From contig NZ_KB890632.1 of assembly GCF_000373185.1 (NCBI RefSeq), forward strand, positions 273-64,272: a stretch of 64,000 bases of DNA, read 5' to 3'. Shown piece by piece: positions 1 to 7,667 of this stretch (position 1 is the first letter of the stretch; every line of letters starts with the position of its first letter). Source of the stretch: Segatella paludivivens DSM 17968 = JCM 13650 (GTDB lineage Bacteria > Bacteroidota > Bacteroidia > Bacteroidales > Bacteroidaceae). The notes under the pieces were generated by a model. The model saw only the letters and a list, made by a program, of their open reading frames with translations. It had not been told where the DNA came from and made no database searches. Both the position numbers and the translations under genes were made by a program.

Positions 1-30
1 CAATGCGGGAGAGTAGGTAGCCGCCTTCTT
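1..30 (+). rRNA. rrf: 5S rRNA, 3' end (partial)
   Basis: The window opens with GGGAGAGTAGGTAGCCGCC, which matches the conserved 3' end of bacterial 5S rRNA (the GAGAGTAGG motif followed by the closing strand of helix I). The rest of the gene, and presumably a 16S-23S-5S operon, lies upstream of base 1. The exact mature 3' end cannot be set without the 5' strand. A strong terminator follows within about ten bases. Confidence 0.8.
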
Positions 31-38
31 TTAAACAT

Positions 39-76
39 AAGCCTCGAGGATAGCAATATTCTTCGAGGCTTTTTTG
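39..76 (+). terminator. Rho-independent terminator of the rRNA operon
   Basis: An 11-bp stem (AGCCTCGAGGA at 40-50 against TTCTTCGAGGCT at 59-70, with one G-T pair) encloses a short AT-rich loop and runs straight into a T tract. It sits just after the 5S end, as expected for the end of an rRNA operon. Confidence 0.85.
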
Positions 77-136
77 GCTTTATTGAAGCGATTCGATAAT
101 TATAAAACTCTGGGTAATCTGATAAATCTTATAACA

Positions 137-718
137 ATGTTAGGATATTATCTGAAAAGAATCATCTTATGGGTGTTTCGCATAGGCTACTCACGTGGCT
201 TTGGTGTGCAATCACCTTCAGCATATAGCTTTCTTCGCTATGTGGTGAATGAGCATTATCCATATTATGCCTATCAAAATTTGAAAGATGAGTCGGGAGA
301 TGTTAATCCGCTTGTAACAAAACTGTCTCGTTTTTATTTTAGAATGGCAAATTTTAGCCAGTCTGAATTTTGGTATGATTACAAAGCATCCAATGATATC
401 TATCAGAGGTATGTTGTTGCTGGAAGTAAATCAACATCATTTGTGCCTTTTGATGAAGTTGGTGAAATTGATACTTTTAAGATAGCAAGAATGTCGCTTT
501 CTGGTGATTATCAAAAAGTGTATAATCATTTAGCTTCAATTGCTAATAATGATTCATTACTTATCATAGAAAATATTAAGAGAGATAAAATAACACGTAA
601 ATTTTGGAAACAAGTAGTAGAAGATAATCGCACTTTCGTAACGTATGATTTATATTATTGCGGTGTAGTTTTCTTTGATTCAAATAAGTGTAAATGCAAT
701 TATAAAGTGAATTTCTGA
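137..718 (+). CDS. Methyltransferase-like hypothetical protein
   Basis: About 193 residues from ATG 137. The frame is open from a TTG at 74, but that codon lies in the T tract of the rRNA terminator, so ATG 137 is the better start. The N-terminal part has a basic, hydrophobic stretch (residues 1-15) and then SRGFGVQSPSAYSFLRYVV, which resembles the GxxSPxxxxFxxxV signature of a Bacteroidetes family annotated as SAM-dependent methyltransferase-like. I see no clear glycine-rich SAM loop, and at this length it is shorter than typical class I enzymes, so activity is uncertain. A late ENIKRDKITRKFW segment, followed by beta-like hydrophobic residues to the end, fits the C-terminal half of a Rossmann-like fold. 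The gene stands alone between the rRNA terminator and a new promoter. Confidence 0.6.
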   Translation: MLGYYLKRIILWVFRIGYSRGFGVQSPSAYSFLRYVVNEHYPYYAYQNLKDESGDVNPLVTKLSRFYFRMANFSQSEFWYDYKASNDIYQRYVVAGSKSTSFVPFDEVGEIDTFKIARMSLSGDYQKVYNHLASIANNDSLLIIENIKRDKITRKFWKQVVEDNRTFVTYDLYYCGVVFFDSNKCKCNYKVNF

Positions 719-787
719 CAATATATGCCTTTAAAGCTATAAAATTCATAATAATAATAGCTATTTATAAAAATATTTGTATATTTT

Positions 788-818
788 CTTGTGAATAAAA
801 TATATTTTGTTATTTTTG
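788..818 (+). promoter_or_regulatory. Bacteroidetes-type promoter for the DUF2795 gene
   Basis: CTTG at 788-791 and TATTTTTG at 811-818 match the -33 (TTTG/TTG) and -7 (TAnnTTTG) elements, separated by 19 bases. The ATG of the next gene is 35 bases downstream. Confidence 0.65.
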
Positions 819-852
819 CACGCAAAATTAAAGACAAATATAATTGAACACT

Positions 853-1074
853 ATGTATTGGACACTGGAATTAGCTTCAAAGTTGGAAGATGCACCATGG
901 CCTGCAACAAAAGATGAACTGATAGATTATGCTGTCCGTTCGGGTGCGCCACTTGAAGTGTTAGAGAATTTGCAGGAAATAGAAGACGAGGGTGATGTCT
1001 ACGAAAGTATAGAGGACATCTGGCCAGATTATCCTTCAAAGGATGATTTCTTATGGAATGATGATGAGTATTAA
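853..1074 (+). CDS. DUF2795 domain protein
   Basis: Small acidic protein of 73 residues from ATG 853 (a TTG in frame at 844 is less likely). It reads MYWTLELASKLEDAPWPATK at the start and continues with a helix-rich DELIDYAVRSGAPLEVLENL segment, which matches the DUF2795 family found across Bacteroidetes. No catalytic motif is visible and the function is unknown. There is no signal peptide or membrane segment, so it should be cytoplasmic. It is flanked by its own promoter and terminator and is probably transcribed as a single gene. Confidence 0.85.
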   Translation: MYWTLELASKLEDAPWPATKDELIDYAVRSGAPLEVLENLQEIEDEGDVYESIEDIWPDYPSKDDFLWNDDEY

Positions 1075-1093
1075 ATAAACTCTGATAAAACAG

Positions 1094-1124
1094 AAAGGTC
1101 ACTCTACAATGAGTGACCTTTTTG
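1094..1124 (+). terminator. Rho-independent terminator after the DUF2795 gene
   Basis: AAAGGTCACTC (1094-1104) pairs with GAGTGACCTTT (1111-1121) around a six-base loop and runs into a T tract. It separates the DUF2795 gene from the T9SS operon. Confidence 0.85.
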
Positions 1125-1172
1125 TGTCTTATTATATTTACAATAATTTCCTTGTTACTACGTTATATTATC

Positions 1173-2114
1173 GTGCGCAGTTTTACAAGATTTATATTTA
1201 CTATTTTTTTTACTTTCGTCTTCCTTGGGATGAAAGCGCAATATGATGTGTCTTTCAGTCATTATTTTGATATGGAGCCATCTTTCAATCCAGCATCTGT
1301 TGGCAAATATAACAAATTGAATATTAATGCTGCTTACGCAATGGACATGGCTGGATTTGAGCATAATCCCCAAACGATGTATGCAGCAGCCGATATTCCA
1401 TTTAATTTTATGAGGTCTGATAATGGAGCCGGAGTGCAATTTATGAATGATAAAATCGGACTGTTTACTCATAAAAAATTGGCAGTACAATATGCTTACA
1501 AACATAAACTTTTTAAGGGTGTAATAAGTGTTGGTGCTCAGGTTGGAGTTATTAGTGAGGACTTTGATGGATCCAAAGTAGATTTAGATGAAAGTTCAGA
1601 TCCTGCATTCTCAACAACTCAACTAAATGGTAATGGTATAGACTTGGCTCTTGGCATGTATTACGTTAGAGGACAATGGTATGCTGGTGTTTCTGCACAG
1701 CATATTAATTCGCCTTTGATAAAGTTAGGTGGTAGTAATCAACTCCAAATTGATCCAACCTATTATTTGACAGGGGGATACAATATAAAACTTAATAATC
1801 CGTTTGTAACAATAAAGCCATCTTGTATTGTTCGAACTGACGGAACAGCTTATAGAGCAGACATTACCAGTAGGTTGGTCTATAGTTATGAGGATAAAAT
1901 GTTGTATGCCGGACTTTCATATAGTCCAACTAATTCTGTGACATTTTTGATAGGAGGAACTTTTCATGGATTGGTACTGGGATATAGTTATGAAGTTTAT
2001 ACATCTGCAATTAATCCTGGAAACGGAAGCCATGAACTATTTGTCGGTTATCAGATGGATATTAATATGGTGAAGAAGGGGAAAAATAAACATAAGAATG
2101 TGCGTATATTATAA
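1173..2114 (+). CDS. porP: PorP/SprF family type IX secretion outer-membrane protein
   Basis: About 313 residues, predicted outer-membrane beta-barrel of the PorP/SprF family, which links the type IX secretion machinery to the outer membrane. The best start is GTG 1173, giving a basic N-terminus, a hydrophobic core rich in F, T and V, and a likely signal cleavage near KAQ-YDVSF. The frame is open further upstream to 1113, but that lies inside the terminator hairpin. The family signature FxxYFDMEPSFNPASVG is present just after the signal peptide, and the rest shows alternating beta-strand patterns. It is first in the order porP-gldK-gldL-gldM-gldN, the same as the Porphyromonas por operon. Only a weak promoter (TTTTTG near 1119, TAATTTCC at 1144) is visible upstream. 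GTG as start is an inference. Confidence 0.88.
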   Translation: MRSFTRFIFTIFFTFVFLGMKAQYDVSFSHYFDMEPSFNPASVGKYNKLNINAAYAMDMAGFEHNPQTMYAAADIPFNFMRSDNGAGVQFMNDKIGLFTHKKLAVQYAYKHKLFKGVISVGAQVGVISEDFDGSKVDLDESSDPAFSTTQLNGNGIDLALGMYYVRGQWYAGVSAQHINSPLIKLGGSNQLQIDPTYYLTGGYNIKLNNPFVTIKPSCIVRTDGTAYRADITSRLVYSYEDKMLYAGLSYSPTNSVTFLIGGTFHGLVLGYSYEVYTSAINPGNGSHELFVGYQMDINMVKKGKNKHKNVRIL

Positions 2115-2118
2115 ATAT

Positions 2119-3555
2119 ATGAAGAATAAAACATTGATATTCATAAGTGTCGTCATGGTGACATTTGCCTTAACAAGTTGCTTTGGAAGTAAAGCAATGT
2201 CTATGGCTGGTCGTGGCGGCGAAGTCGTTGGTGTAGGAGGCAAAAGTTTCATTGAGCCAACACCTTTCGGCATGGTAAAAATTGATAGGGGATTTTTGCA
2301 TATGGGATTAGACAAGCAGGATTCTCTCTTTGGAGCCCAGATCCCAACAAAGGATATTTCTGTTGATGGTTTCTGGATGGATGAAACTGAAGTTACTAAT
2401 TCTAAATATAAACAATTTGTGATGTGGGTGCGTGACAGTATCTTACGTACACGACTTGCTGACCCTGCATATGCCGGAGACGAAAGTTATATGATTTCTG
2501 AAGACAAGAATGGTAATGCTATTACTCCACACTTAAATTGGAATAAGCCTTTACCACGTAAGCCTAATGAAGACGAACAACGTGCCATAGAAAGTTTGTA
2601 TGTTACAAACCCTGTAACTGGAGACAAACTACTAGACTGGAGACAGATGAACTATCGTTATGAAATATACGATTATACTACGGCAGCACTTCGACGTAAT
2701 CGATTAAATCCTGCTGAACGTTCTTTCAATACCGACCGTGCTGTTTCTAATGATATTGTGATGATATCAAAAGATACTGCTTATGTTGACGACGGTGGAA
2801 ATATTGTTACTAAGACTATTGATCGCCAGCGTAGTGGTCCTTGGGATTTCCTTAATACATACATTGTTAATATCTATCCTGATACAACATGTTGGGTAAA
2901 TGATTTTACGAATTCAGATAATGAAATGTATTTGCGCAACTATTATAGTAATCCTGCTTATAACGACTATCCTGTTGTCGGTGTGACGTGGGAACAGGCA
3001 AATGCCTATTGTGCGTGGCGTACGGATTATTTGTTAAAGGGACTTGGGACAGAGGCTAAGTATGTGCAGCGTTATCGCTTGCCTACAGAAGCTGAATGGG
3101 AATATGCTGCACGTGGTAAAAATGGCAATGAGTTTCCTTGGGATAATGCTGACATGAAGAATGGTAACGGTTGTTATTACGCTAATTTTAAACCGGATAG
3201 AGGAAATTATACCAAAGACGGTAACCTTATTACAAGTAAGGTTGGGATATACGGTTCTAATTCAAACGGACTGTATGACATGGCGGGGAATGTAGCAGAA
3301 TGGACTAGTACGGTATATACCGCATCTGGTGTAGCTGCAATGAATGACCTAAATCCTGAATTGAAATATAATGCAGCAAAAGAAGATCCATATAGATTAA
3401 AGAAAAAAAGTGTGCGAGGTGGTTCTTGGAAAGATCCTGAGAGCTTTATACGCTCAGCGTGGCGTTCTTGGGAATATCAAAACCAGCCACGATCATTTAT
3501 CGGATTCAGATGTGTAAGAAGTCTTGCAAATACAACTAGTACTAAAAAGAAATAA
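2119..3555 (+). CDS. gldK: GldK/PorK, T9SS outer-membrane lipoprotein
   Basis: 478 residues from ATG 2119, four bases after the porP stop. The N-terminus is a lipoprotein signal with lipobox LTSC, the modified cysteine being Cys21. The mature part is a formylglycine-generating-enzyme-like (FGE-sulfatase) domain: FWMDETEVTNSKYKQFV near residue 90-105, RYRLPTEAEWEYAARGK in the middle, and GLYDMAGNVAEWTS plus RSFIGFRC near the end. In GldK this fold is structural, not catalytic; with GldN it forms the periplasmic ring under the outer membrane. An insert of roughly 150 residues separates the N-terminal FGE motif from the rest, as is normal for the family. It is the second gene of the T9SS operon. 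Confidence 0.95.
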   Translation: MKNKTLIFISVVMVTFALTSCFGSKAMSMAGRGGEVVGVGGKSFIEPTPFGMVKIDRGFLHMGLDKQDSLFGAQIPTKDISVDGFWMDETEVTNSKYKQFVMWVRDSILRTRLADPAYAGDESYMISEDKNGNAITPHLNWNKPLPRKPNEDEQRAIESLYVTNPVTGDKLLDWRQMNYRYEIYDYTTAALRRNRLNPAERSFNTDRAVSNDIVMISKDTAYVDDGGNIVTKTIDRQRSGPWDFLNTYIVNIYPDTTCWVNDFTNSDNEMYLRNYYSNPAYNDYPVVGVTWEQANAYCAWRTDYLLKGLGTEAKYVQRYRLPTEAEWEYAARGKNGNEFPWDNADMKNGNGCYYANFKPDRGNYTKDGNLITSKVGIYGSNSNGLYDMAGNVAEWTSTVYTASGVAAMNDLNPELKYNAAKEDPYRLKKKSVRGGSWKDPESFIRSAWRSWEYQNQPRSFIGFRCVRSLANTTSTKKK

Positions 3556-3561
3556 CAGATA

Positions 3562-4314
3562 ATGACAGAATATAGTAAATACAATATAGTCTATCGTCTG
3601 CAAAAGTGGATGGATAGTGTCCCTGGACAAACTTTCCTAAACTATGCGTATAGCTGGGGTGCATCAATCGTTGTGCTTGGTGCATTGTTTAAGTTGACCC
3701 ATCTACCAGGTGCCAATATTATGTTGTTCTTGGGTATGGGTACTGAAGTTTTGGTGTTCTTTATTTCAGCTTTTGATAGACCTTTTGATAAAACAACAGA
3801 TGGAATGGATCTCCCAACACATGTAACTGAAGAGTATCTGGAGGGTCAGACAGAACAATCTAAACAGACACAACCTGTAAATCCTCAGCCGATAAAACCA
3901 CAAATGGTGCAATCACAAGTTTCGTTTGCAGACAATGTTCCTGTGATGCCGGCGAAATCGACAATAGTGATGCCTTCTGCCAATCCAGAAATGGAGGAAG
4001 CTCAGAATAACTATGTTACCGAACTTAAAAAACTTACAGAAGTTTTAGGAAAGGTTGGTGATCAAAGTTCACGCCTTGCCCGTGATAGTGAGGAAATGGA
4101 AAACCTTAACAGAACTCTTACTGGTATAAGTAAGGTTTACGAAATGCAGTTGAAGAGTGCCAGTCAACAGATTGGTACAATAGATCAGATAAATGAACAG
4201 AGCAAGTTGCTTGCAAAACATATTGAGCAGCTTAACGGAATTTATACACGTATGATAGAGGCAATGACCATAAATATGCGTGCCGCAGCTCCTACTCAAA
4301 ATACACAGTTGTAA
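3562..4314 (+). CDS. gldL: GldL/PorL, T9SS inner-membrane motor subunit
   Basis: 250 residues. Two transmembrane helices lie in the N-terminal third (about residues 26-46 and 52-71), followed by a long Gln/Pro-rich linker and a cytoplasmic helical, coiled-coil-like tail. GldL surrounds GldM and forms the proton-driven motor that powers T9SS (and gliding where present). Charged residues known to matter in the Flavobacterium motor appear to be kept: the K and H of ALFKLTH (K44, H47) and the buried glutamate of GMGTEVLVFF (E62); the match is by eye. The gene starts six bases after gldK, and its stop codon overlaps the gldM start by one base, which suggests translational coupling. Confidence 0.95.
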   Translation: MTEYSKYNIVYRLQKWMDSVPGQTFLNYAYSWGASIVVLGALFKLTHLPGANIMLFLGMGTEVLVFFISAFDRPFDKTTDGMDLPTHVTEEYLEGQTEQSKQTQPVNPQPIKPQMVQSQVSFADNVPVMPAKSTIVMPSANPEMEEAQNNYVTELKKLTEVLGKVGDQSSRLARDSEEMENLNRTLTGISKVYEMQLKSASQQIGTIDQINEQSKLLAKHIEQLNGIYTRMIEAMTINMRAAAPTQNTQL

Positions 4315-5870
4315 TGGCAATAAAGAAAAGACTTGTATCTCCACGTCAGAAGATGATAAACCTCATGTATATCGTCTTGATGGCAATGCTTGCGCTGAAT
4401 ATATCAACCGAGGTACTTAATGGCTTCTCTATTGTGGAAGAAAGCCTTAATCGTACTACTGATAATTCATCAAAAGAGAATGAGTCTATGTATACCGACT
4501 TCGCAAGTCTTATGAGAAAGAACCCAGCGAAGGTGGAGGCGTGGTTTGCTAAGGCAACAGCTGTGAAACAGATGAGTGACTCGCTATATAATTTTGCGCA
4601 GGAACTGAAAGTCGCTATTGTAAGGAAGGCTGATGGTAAGAACGGAAACGTCTATAATATAGAAAACAAGGATAATCTTGAAGCTGCTGGAGAAGTAATG
4701 CTTTCACCTATAGGAGGTAAGGGTGGAAAATTGTTTAATGCAATCAATTCATACCGAAATCGCATTGTTGGTATGGTAGCCGATCCGATACAAAAAAAGA
4801 TTATTAATAGCAACCTTTCAACGAAGGTCCCAAGACAGTCTAGATTATTAGGGAAGAATTGGCAGGAATATATGTTTGAGAATATGCCGGTGGCTGCATC
4901 CATAACACTGTTATCTAAATTGCAGAGTGATGTGCGTTATGCTGAAGGTGAAGTGCTGCATACTTTAGTCTCTAATATAGATATGAAAGATATTAGGGTA
5001 AATAAACTCTCTGCTTTCGTAATACCTGATAAGACAACTCTTTACCCAGGAGAACGTTTCAGTGCAAATATCGTAATGGCAGCAGTTGATACTACTCAGC
5101 AACCTCAGATATACGTAAATGGACAGCGAATTGCTACACGAAATGGGCAGTATTCATTTACTGCCAACGGAGTGGGAGAACATTCTTTTGGTGGATATAT
5201 ATTGATGCAAAATCGCAACGGAGACGTGTTAAAGAGAAACTTCTTGCAGAAATATAGCGTTATCCCTGCACCAAATAGTGCAACTGTTGCTGCTGATATG
5301 ATGAATGTCCTTTATGCTGGATATCATAATCCTATGAGTGTAAGTGTTCCTGGTGTTCCTGCAAATGCAGTGTCGATATCAATGACTGGTGGAAGTATGA
5401 TTTCAAAAGGTAACGGACATTTTATTGCTGTTCCTTCGGCTGTTGGCAAAGATGTAACAATACATGTAACAGCACGTGATAAAGGACAGGTACGTTCTTT
5501 GCCTCCGTTTATCTTCCATGTGAGAAAGCTTCCTGATCCAACAGCTTATGTAGCTTTAGGAACGACAAGATTTAAAGGAGGGGCGATGTCAAAGGCTTCA
5601 CTTATGGGAGCACATGGTATTAATGCTGCAATTGATGACGGACTGCTTGATATACAGTTCAAAGTAGTAAGCTTTGAGACGGTATTCTTTGATAATATGG
5701 GAAATGCTCTTCCAATAGCTTCGTTGGGTTCAAATTTCTCTGACAGGCAGCGTGATACGTTCCGTAGCTTGTCTCGTAATCGAAGATTTTATATAACTCA
5801 TGTTAAGGCTGTTGGTCCAGATGGAATAACACGAACCCTTAACGGCGCATTAGAAATAATAGTAAGATAA
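4314..5870 (+). CDS. gldM: GldM/PorM, T9SS inner-membrane motor subunit
   Basis: 518 residues. A short cytoplasmic N-terminus (SPRQKMINLMYIVLMAML) leads into one transmembrane helix (about residues 14-32); the rest is a large periplasmic region expected to form the stacked D1-D4 domains of GldM. Arg11 in the SPRQK motif corresponds to the arginine thought to face the GldL glutamate in the motor. The periplasmic tip contacts the GldK-GldN ring and so transmits torque across the envelope. The ATG overlaps the gldL stop (TAATG), and gldN follows after one base, so the three proteins are probably made in a fixed ratio. Confidence 0.95.
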   Translation: MAIKKRLVSPRQKMINLMYIVLMAMLALNISTEVLNGFSIVEESLNRTTDNSSKENESMYTDFASLMRKNPAKVEAWFAKATAVKQMSDSLYNFAQELKVAIVRKADGKNGNVYNIENKDNLEAAGEVMLSPIGGKGGKLFNAINSYRNRIVGMVADPIQKKIINSNLSTKVPRQSRLLGKNWQEYMFENMPVAASITLLSKLQSDVRYAEGEVLHTLVSNIDMKDIRVNKLSAFVIPDKTTLYPGERFSANIVMAAVDTTQQPQIYVNGQRIATRNGQYSFTANGVGEHSFGGYILMQNRNGDVLKRNFLQKYSVIPAPNSATVAADMMNVLYAGYHNPMSVSVPGVPANAVSISMTGGSMISKGNGHFIAVPSAVGKDVTIHVTARDKGQVRSLPPFIFHVRKLPDPTAYVALGTTRFKGGAMSKASLMGAHGINAAIDDGLLDIQFKVVSFETVFFDNMGNALPIASLGSNFSDRQRDTFRSLSRNRRFYITHVKAVGPDGITRTLNGALEIIVR

Positions 5871-5871
5871 G

Positions 5872-6915
5872 ATGAGAAAGTTATATTTTATGCTATTTAT
5901 GGCAGTTCTTGCAATGAATGTTTCGGCACAATCGGCTTTGCGTCGTGCCGAGCAGGCTGAAAAAGCACAGAAGACGAATGCTGATAATGTCACATTGCGC
6001 TCACAGATTTCATTCCCGACATCAGCAGGAATGAATGAGGATGTGGTGTGGCGCAGAGATGTTTATCGTGAGCTAAATCTCAATGATGATGCTAATGCAG
6101 GGCTTTACTATCCCGCAGAATCATCTGGAAGTCAGATGAATCTTTTTACGTATATCTTTAAACTTATGATGGTGGGACCATCACATGGTGGAATAAATGT
6201 ATATCAGTATCGTCTTGACGGTAATGAGCGCTTCACGGATGATGCACTTGTAAAGCCATTGACGTTTTTGGATGATCATCATATTTTTTATGAGCGAACT
6301 GATCGTGGTGTTCATATTGATGACAGTGATATTCCTTCATCAGAAGTAAAGGGATATTATATAAAGGAATGTTCTTACTATGACCAGATATCAGCAACAT
6401 TCCATACTAAAATTATAGCTTTATGTCCAATAATGGAGAGAGCCGATGATTTTGGTGATGGAACAACAAAGTATCCATTGTTCTGGGTTAAATATGATGA
6501 TTTGGCGCCATTGCTTGCAAAGCGTACAATAATGGTCAGCAATATTAATAATGCAGCAGTGATGTCGCTGGATGATTATTTTACGATGAACAGATACAAG
6601 GGCAAAATATATAAGACGGCAAATATGCAGGGACGAAACCTTGCGCAATATTGCAAGAATGACACTGCATTGAATAAAGAACAGTTAAGAATAGAGAATG
6701 AAATTGTTTCGTTCGAAAAGAACATCTGGGGCGACCAGGCTAAAAAGGATTCTCTAGATAAGGAAAATAGTGGAGACAAAAAAGCATTAAAAGCATCACG
6801 TTCCATGAACCGAAGATCTTCTGGTAGCAATACTGCCGTCAAGATACGCAGACAGAAACAATCATCTTCTTCAAGTGGTAACGCTCGTGTTACTGTGAGA
6901 AGACAGAGACATTAA
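5872..6915 (+). CDS. gldN: GldN/PorN, T9SS periplasmic ring protein
   Basis: 347 residues with a clear signal peptide (MRKLYFMLFMAVLAMNVSAQ, cleavage after AQ). The body matches the GldN family: VVWRRDVYRELNLNDDANAG near residue 60, YYIKECSYYDQISATFHTKI in the middle, and a basic Ser/Arg/Lys-rich tail. GldN binds GldK to form the periplasmic ring of the type IX translocon. The tail of about 60 residues (SRSMNRRSSGSNTAVKIRRQ and onward) looks disordered and is strongly basic. It is the last gene of the core porP-K-L-M-N set; a 39-base gap separates it from the next barrel gene. Confidence 0.93.
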   Translation: MRKLYFMLFMAVLAMNVSAQSALRRAEQAEKAQKTNADNVTLRSQISFPTSAGMNEDVVWRRDVYRELNLNDDANAGLYYPAESSGSQMNLFTYIFKLMMVGPSHGGINVYQYRLDGNERFTDDALVKPLTFLDDHHIFYERTDRGVHIDDSDIPSSEVKGYYIKECSYYDQISATFHTKIIALCPIMERADDFGDGTTKYPLFWVKYDDLAPLLAKRTIMVSNINNAAVMSLDDYFTMNRYKGKIYKTANMQGRNLAQYCKNDTALNKEQLRIENEIVSFEKNIWGDQAKKDSLDKENSGDKKALKASRSMNRRSSGSNTAVKIRRQKQSSSSSGNARVTVRRQRH

Positions 6916-6954
6916 AAGAGATTCAACTTATAATAATAATAAATTTTTTGAACA

Positions 6955-7572
6955 ATGAAAAAGACTATTAATTTACTAGTGTTGGCTATGGCAATTATGT
7001 TTGTTTCAACTGCCAATGCACAGATCAAGTTCGGTGTTAAAGGCGGACTTAATTTGACAAATATGTCGTTTAGCCAAGATGCGTTCAATACATCAAATCG
7101 TACTGGTTTCTTTGTAGGTCCAACTGTTAAGTTTACGCTTCCTGTTATTGGACTTGGTGTAGATGCTGCCGCACTTTTCGACCAACGTGATGGTAAAGTT
7201 GACGAAACAACAGTGAAACAAAAGTCAATCAACATTCCTGTAAATCTTCGTTATAATATTGGACTTGGTAGCTTGGCTGGAATTTATTTTGCAGCAGGTC
7301 CTCAGTTTGGCTTTAATGTTGGTGACGATAGTTATGATTGGACAGACGCTAATTCATATAAGAATACATTTCAGATGAAGAAGTCCAACTTCAGTGTTAA
7401 TCTTGGTGCAGGAGTTACTTTGCTGAAGCATCTTGAAATTGGTGCAGCATACAATATTGTATGTGGAAAAACAGGTGAAATAAACGTATGGGATGCATCA
7501 AAAAGTGCCATAACAAGTACTACTCGTAGTCGTTATAATTCATGGCAGATAAGTGCTGCTTATTATTTCTAA
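6955..7572 (+). CDS. Outer-membrane beta-barrel protein (PorT-like family)
   Basis: 205 residues with signal peptide (MKKTINLLVLAMAIMFVSTA, cleavage after NAQ). The mature part begins IKFGVKGGLNLTNM, the typical first strand of the Bacteroidetes OMP_b-brl_2/PorT-like family, and ends in an aromatic residue (AAYYF), as outer-membrane barrels do. It has about eight alternating strands. Position after gldN suggests a link to type IX secretion, but small barrels of this family are common and many are unrelated to it. I do not assign it as PorT itself. A terminator follows at 7611. Confidence 0.8.
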   Translation: MKKTINLLVLAMAIMFVSTANAQIKFGVKGGLNLTNMSFSQDAFNTSNRTGFFVGPTVKFTLPVIGLGVDAAALFDQRDGKVDETTVKQKSINIPVNLRYNIGLGSLAGIYFAAGPQFGFNVGDDSYDWTDANSYKNTFQMKKSNFSVNLGAGVTLLKHLEIGAAYNIVCGKTGEINVWDASKSAITSTTRSRYNSWQISAAYYF

Positions 7573-7610
7573 ACCCAGTCAACGAAAAGATATATTTTCA
7601 TATAAATGTA

Positions 7611-7649
7611 AAAAAGCAGATATTCTGATACGAATATCTGCTTTTTTTT
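7611..7649 (+). terminator. Rho-independent terminator of the T9SS-barrel transcript
   Basis: A stem of about 15 bp (left arm 7611-7625, right arm 7632-7646, core GCAGATATTC/GAATATCTGC) with a six-base loop and an eight-base T run. It lies 38 bases after the barrel gene. Confidence 0.9.
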
Positions 7650-7652
7650 GTT

Positions 7653-7660
7653 TATCTTTG
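7653..7660 (+). promoter_or_regulatory. -7 promoter element for priA
   Basis: TATCTTTG is a perfect TAnnTTTG match. A -33 TTTG is not evident because the preceding bases are the terminator hairpin. The first ATG of priA lies only seven bases downstream, so the mRNA may have almost no leader. Confidence 0.55.
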
Positions 7661-7667
7661 TGTGCCT

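Noticed and set aside
74..136. TTG-initiated N-terminal extension of the first gene
   Set aside because: The start codon falls in the T tract of the rRNA terminator; ATG 137 is more plausible.
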